DNA of 64,000 nt from Drosophila persimilis (Eukaryota > Arthropoda > Insecta > Diptera > Drosophilidae): positions 744,001 through 808,000 of the forward strand of contig NW_020825317.1 of NCBI RefSeq assembly GCF_003286085.1, written 5' to 3'. The position numbers and the translations under genes were made by a program. Numbering within the stretch: the stretch's first letter is position 1; each line of letters starts with the position of its first letter. Below are positions 47,301-53,300 of the stretch, piece after piece. Below the pieces are notes generated by a model. It worked only from the letters and a program-made list of their open reading frames with translations, was not told the DNA's origin and did not search any database.

Positions 47301-50300
47301 GTTCCTTTTGGCTATAATATGATCTGATCTGATCCAGATTCGACAATCTGATAGATATAGTCATTCTCTATGATTGTGCGTTAACAATTTTCTCGTATCT
47401 TCACTATTGTGGATGTCACAGACTTTCGACCTATGTGGTCTCTGAGCACTAGGCGCTCATAGGGACGGACAGACAGGCGGACGACTCAATCGACTCGGCT
47501 ATTGATGCTGATCAAGAATAAATAAAATTGTAAGCAACACAGTAAGCATCCATATCCGAACCCCAAACTGTATACCACCTGGATCTTGACTCAGGAATAG
47601 AAGATAAGAAGCGCTTTGGATAGAGCTTTTAAAAACCAAACTTTCAAAATAATCGGACTTTTTGTTTAGTTGAAATTTTTTTCAGTCCGCAAAATTGTTG
47701 TTAACTTTTATTCAAATACTGCATCTTTAAGGAGGAAAATAGAAGTAAACTATGTAACGTATGATGCTGTTTTTTTCATTTCTTATTAGTTGCATTAATA
47801 CTTGGGAAAACTTTTAAAAAATATGGTCAGTTGCGTAGGCAGTTCTTTAGAAAAACTTGTTGGCTGTTTTTCAACTTTGACTTGACTTTTCAAAAATATG
47901 TCCTTAAATTTGTTCGAGATATTTTTTGTATATGTTCCTCGAACTATTTGTTACCTAAGTCAAGAACGGATATCACAGCTCTTAAATCCCATAAAAAATC
48001 ATGTTTTGACCTTTTTCGTGCGAGGTTGTGGCAGAAACATCGGTATAGAAGCCAAATGGCTCTGAAGTGCAGGATACGCTTTTAGACTTAGGTAATAAAC
48101 AGTTCAAAGAACATATACAAAACAACATCTCGGGATAATTTAGGGATGCATTTTTGTAAAGTCCAGTCAAAGGTGAAAAACTGCTTAAAAGTTAGGTGGT
48201 AATGAATCCATAGGCTCAGGTACACTAGATATTATAATAATTTTCCACTTCGCGCTATCTCAATTATGTTTTGGTTATAAATGAATATGCAGGCTAGTGT
48301 TTCTACTTTTACCTGTCTTTTTGCCCATGTTTTGTAACCTGTTTTGTGGTACAAACATATGAGTATATATTGAATTAATTTTTAGCGCAGCTCTATAGTC
48401 TTATTTTGAATTTCAAAGGATTCAGTTGCGTATAAGCCAACATCAGTGAATACAATTTGTATATATATGTAATTCAAGAATTTAATTTTCGTTAAAATGC
48501 TTAAATTAAATTCAAGCACCTCAATCGAATTTGTGGAAACTGTTTCTAATGAATTAAATTTAGTACCGGATATCCCAGAGTAGCACACAAATTTAGGAAA
48601 GAAACTTATTTGTATACATATTAATATTAAAAAGAAATGGGTGATCTCACACCGTAAGGCTCATTCGGTGAATAGCAAATAAGAAAGCTGTCTAATTGGA
48701 AAAAGCTTGCTATATGATGGACGTCCACAGGACGAGCAATAGGAAGACCAACAAAAACGATGGATAAGCGTTCAGATTATATTAGAAAGCGAAAACTTGT
48801 AGATGCAATATGTTATACGATACGCATCATTTATCGGAGGCACTGTCCATTAAATATACGAACAACAAGGAAAACAAGAGGTCGCACTTAACAAAAGCTG
48901 TATCTAAGGCAAGCCCGGCGAGACTTGACAGGATAAAGAATAGCATCCTCACGCCACCAAATTCACAACCGAAGTCGTATACCGCTGACGAGGCTTTGGC
49001 GTTATTTTTATACCCGATACTCAAAATGAGTATAGGGATATATTAGATTTGTGGCAAAAATGGATTGTGTGCATCTAGAAGGAAGCGCTTCCGACCCCAT
49101 AAAGTATATATATTCTTGATCAGCATCAATAGCCGAGTCGATTGAGCCATGTCTGTCTGTCCGGTTGTCCGGGTGTCCGTCCCTATGAGTGCCTAGTGCT
49201 CAGAGACTATAAGAGCTAGAGCAACGACATTTTGTATCCAGACTTCTGTGATATGTCACAGATACACTTCCGCCCCCACAACGGTCGAAAATCTGTGGCA
49301 TCCACAATTTCAAAGATACGAGATAACCAAAAACGCAGAATCGTGGAGATTGACAATATCTTCTAGACTGCATGATCTGAATTATTATGGCATAGCTATT
49401 ATAGCCAGAATGATGAAAACAATTTCGTTCTTTCTCGCTCTGTCTCTCTCTAACACACACGTTTCATTGTCGCCTACCTGCCGCCCCACAAAGGACGAAA
49501 GTCTGTGCCATCAACAATTTAGAAGATACGAGAAAACTAAAAACGCATAATCATAAAGAATGACCATATCTACCGACCATATTGCCGAATCTGATTCAGA
49601 TCGAATTATTTTATTTTATAGCCAAAAGTAACAATTCATTTTGCAGTGGCTACGCAGCGCCCGACGACACGTTCAGACACGTTCAATGTAACCATACTGA
49701 CTATGTATGTATCGGATATAAATGTAGAGTTCGGTCGCAGCAGCAACTCACAACGTTCCCCCTCGTTAAACTTGGGAATGTCTAAGGAGAAGTATTCAAT
49801 ACTGATGGCAAGGCCGGAAGAAAACATAGTGACGGATGAATCAGCAGTAGTAAAACTTCAAGACCTGGTGCAACATACTACGAAACGGCTTATTAAAAGC
49901 TAACCTCACCATCAAATTGACAGTCTGCCACCAAATTTCACATTGATCAGTAAATTGGGCTGTGATGAAACTTCTGCGCAAACTGAATATAGGCAAGCAA
50001 TATCCACAGACGATAAAACTATTACAGATTCTACGGCTTGTTTATGGCTTCACTTGTACTCAGCTTACTCAGTACTCGGCTAAAGCCGTAAGTGATGTTA
50101 AAGATCAGATTTCAAATATAAGACCGTTTGTACATAAAACCAACAAAAAGTGTCAATTTTGAATTTTTCCCTACTATAATTGATGGAAAACTTCTTAACG
50201 AACTTACTAATACTAAATCGACGGACATTCTTTGAGAAAAGTGAAACCACAAAAGATTGGGTGTCATTTTGATGTCCGAGGAAGCCCAAGAAGTTTACAA

Positions 50301-53300
50301 AAAATACAGTAATATAAGCAAAACCAACACCTTTTCAACATGTTGGCGGCAGCCTTTTCAGATCCATATATTTCATCCATTAGATATGTGAGATCACAAA
50401 ATAAATCGGCAGCAGTTATTCTTCAGAAATTATAAGTTTATTAGATATTCCTCCCACTAAACAGAAAGTACAGGATTTTTTTACAGCAAAAAAAAAAATT
50501 CAACCAACTTTCAGATTTAAAAAAAAATTGATTTTTAATCAACATTTTTTAAATTATGTTAAGTTGAAAATGAAATAAAAAATAATATTTTATGGGAAAA
50601 ATTAGCATTAAAAGTACTTTATCGATCTAAAAAAAAATAAAAATATAGCATTTTACAAAGGAAAATATGCACCGGCAACAAAGTTAAACTTTAACCCATT
50701 ATTGTGAAGCTTTTAGACATTGTAGCATAATTTAAGCAGATTCAATTTTGAAAGGTTTTTCTTTCAAATGCAGTTTGTTTCATGAAGTCATCTTTAGAAA
50801 CTTCATTTGTTCAGAAGTTATTAATTTAGCAAGCTGAAACGGCGGAATAGTCTTTTAGGTTACCGCAATGGCTTTTTTGAACTGCAAACGCTTATTAAAG
50901 AACACAACCCACATTTCAACGCTCTACCAATACCTACCAATTTCCAACTATACGAAGACAATAATAGCTATATAATCTCAGCGTATATATCACCCAATAA
51001 ATTTTTCTCACGAAGTAATCTAGAATATATCCTCAATCCTAAAACCCACACTAAAACTTGGCGGCTTTAACAATTGGCACCCCTACTGGGGATCACCAAA
51101 ACCAAACTCAAGAGGCAAAATAATGACGAATATGTATCGAGCAGTCAGAAAACATACTCCTGAGCCTACTTCTCAACACACAACTCTTTCACACACATAG
51201 ACCTCTCTGTTGCCACATCCACAATAGCCCCAGACATCCAATGGAAAGCCATCGATGGCCTCTACAACAATATACCTTCTATAATCATTGTCAAACTCAC
51301 TTTTAAACTCAAAGTAGCTAACTGGGATCATTATAGCAAGACCATAATGAACACCTCCTTGACCTCTGACCCAGTGCGGCCGATTACGCTTTCGGGATTT
51401 CTGGATATTTTATCATTTTTTTATTGTGCGCCAACAGAAATGGAATTAGCACAATTTTGGAGTACTTTAAATTTGAAAATATTCCGAAATGGAATGCAAA
51501 TATAGCGATATTCATTAAATAAGGAAAGAAAACATCAGCGACAGTACCAGGTTTTGGAGTGAGGCCAACTTCTGTAAAGATTCAGGTAAAAACCGCAAAT
51601 TTCTTAACCAGCTGTTGCATGATTGGTACCACCATGTCGTGCGAATGCGAATCAGAAGCTAGCCCCACAGAGCTGGATGACTTCTCAAATTCTATAAAAT
51701 ACATATTAAAAATAAAATACATATGACGTCTAACAAAGACGCTTCCAATATTAAAACCGTTGTTATAAAAAGTGAATCTTTCAGCTCCCCAAAGCACCAT
51801 ACAATCGCTACCACGAAAACTACCTTCGTGGAAAACAAATCTTACATCCCTAACAAGAGACAAAAATATGAAATGGTCCCAACTTAAAAAAGAAACATTA
51901 AACCATTAAGAAAATCTAAAATATATGCATTACTTGAATTTGCGAAAGATATCCACTCGAACTCTGACCCAAGCAATATGTGGCTAACTAACATATCTAC
52001 AGTCATTTCATCAGACATAGCTAATATTTTTGGAGCACAACGATCAGTCGAAGTGCAAGATGAAAAATTCTCCCCTACATTCATACATAGCAAAAAAAAA
52101 TGTATGCAATACTTCGCCAACATACGCCTCCAATAGTACAGCAATTGAAATAAAACAATCCATCCCATATCTAGAATTCCAATCTGCTCTTGGCTCCCAA
52201 ACGGCACTATTCCGATGCCAAACCGTCTATCATATTCCACGATTAAAAACTCTCCAATCTCTCTTTAACACTCAATTCTTAGACTTTTTAATAACATCCT
52301 TAACAATTATCTCACAGGTTATGTGGTGGTTTGCTTCAACAATAAACTCATTCACAGTAAGGATTTTATTTATTTATTATCATTTGGCTTTCCTAGTTCT
52401 ACAAGCAAGGGGCTTATAATTAGAGCAGTGCTCACTAGAGGTCACATTGGTTTTCTTTGGGTGAAACTAGACTCTTATGATTATATAATCTTTCCTAAGT
52501 TAGGGTTACATATGTATGTTACATTCGTTATTATTCATTTTTATACCCGATACTCAAAATGAGTATTGGGGTATATTAGATTTGTGGTGAAAATGGATGT
52601 GTGTAACGTCCAGAAGGAATCGTTTCCGACCCCATAAAGTATATATATTCTTGATCAGCATCAATAGCCGAGTCGATTGAGCCATGTCTGTCTGTCCGTC
52701 TGTCCGTCCGTCCGTCTGTCCGTCCCCTTCAGCGCGTAATGCTCAAAGACTATAAGAGCTAGAGCAACGATGTTTTGGATCCAGACTTCTGTGATATGTC
52801 ACTGCTACAAAAATATTTCAAAACTTTGCCCCGCCCACTTCCGCCCCCACAAAGGGCGAAAATCTGTGGCATCCACAATTTTAAAGATACGAGAAAACCA
52901 AAAACGCAGAATCGTAGAGAATGACCATATCTTTTAGACTGCAGAATCTGAATCTGAATTGGATCGTATTATTATTATAGCCAGCATCAAGAAAACAATT
53001 TCATTTTTTCTCGCCCTGTCTCTCTCTAACACACACGTAGCATAGGCGGCTTTGCTTAGAGTAAAACATTAGCGCCTAGATCTCAGAGACTATAAAAGCT
53101 AGAGCAACCAAATTTGGTATCCACACTCCTTATATATCGGACCGAGACGAGTTTGTTTCAAAATTTCGCCACACCCCCTTCCGCCCCCGCAAAGGATGAA
53201 AATCTGGGGATATTCATAAATCTCAGAGACTATTAAGCCTAGAGTAACCAAATTTGGTATCCGTACTTCTGTTAGATCTCACTATAAAAGGTATATCTCA

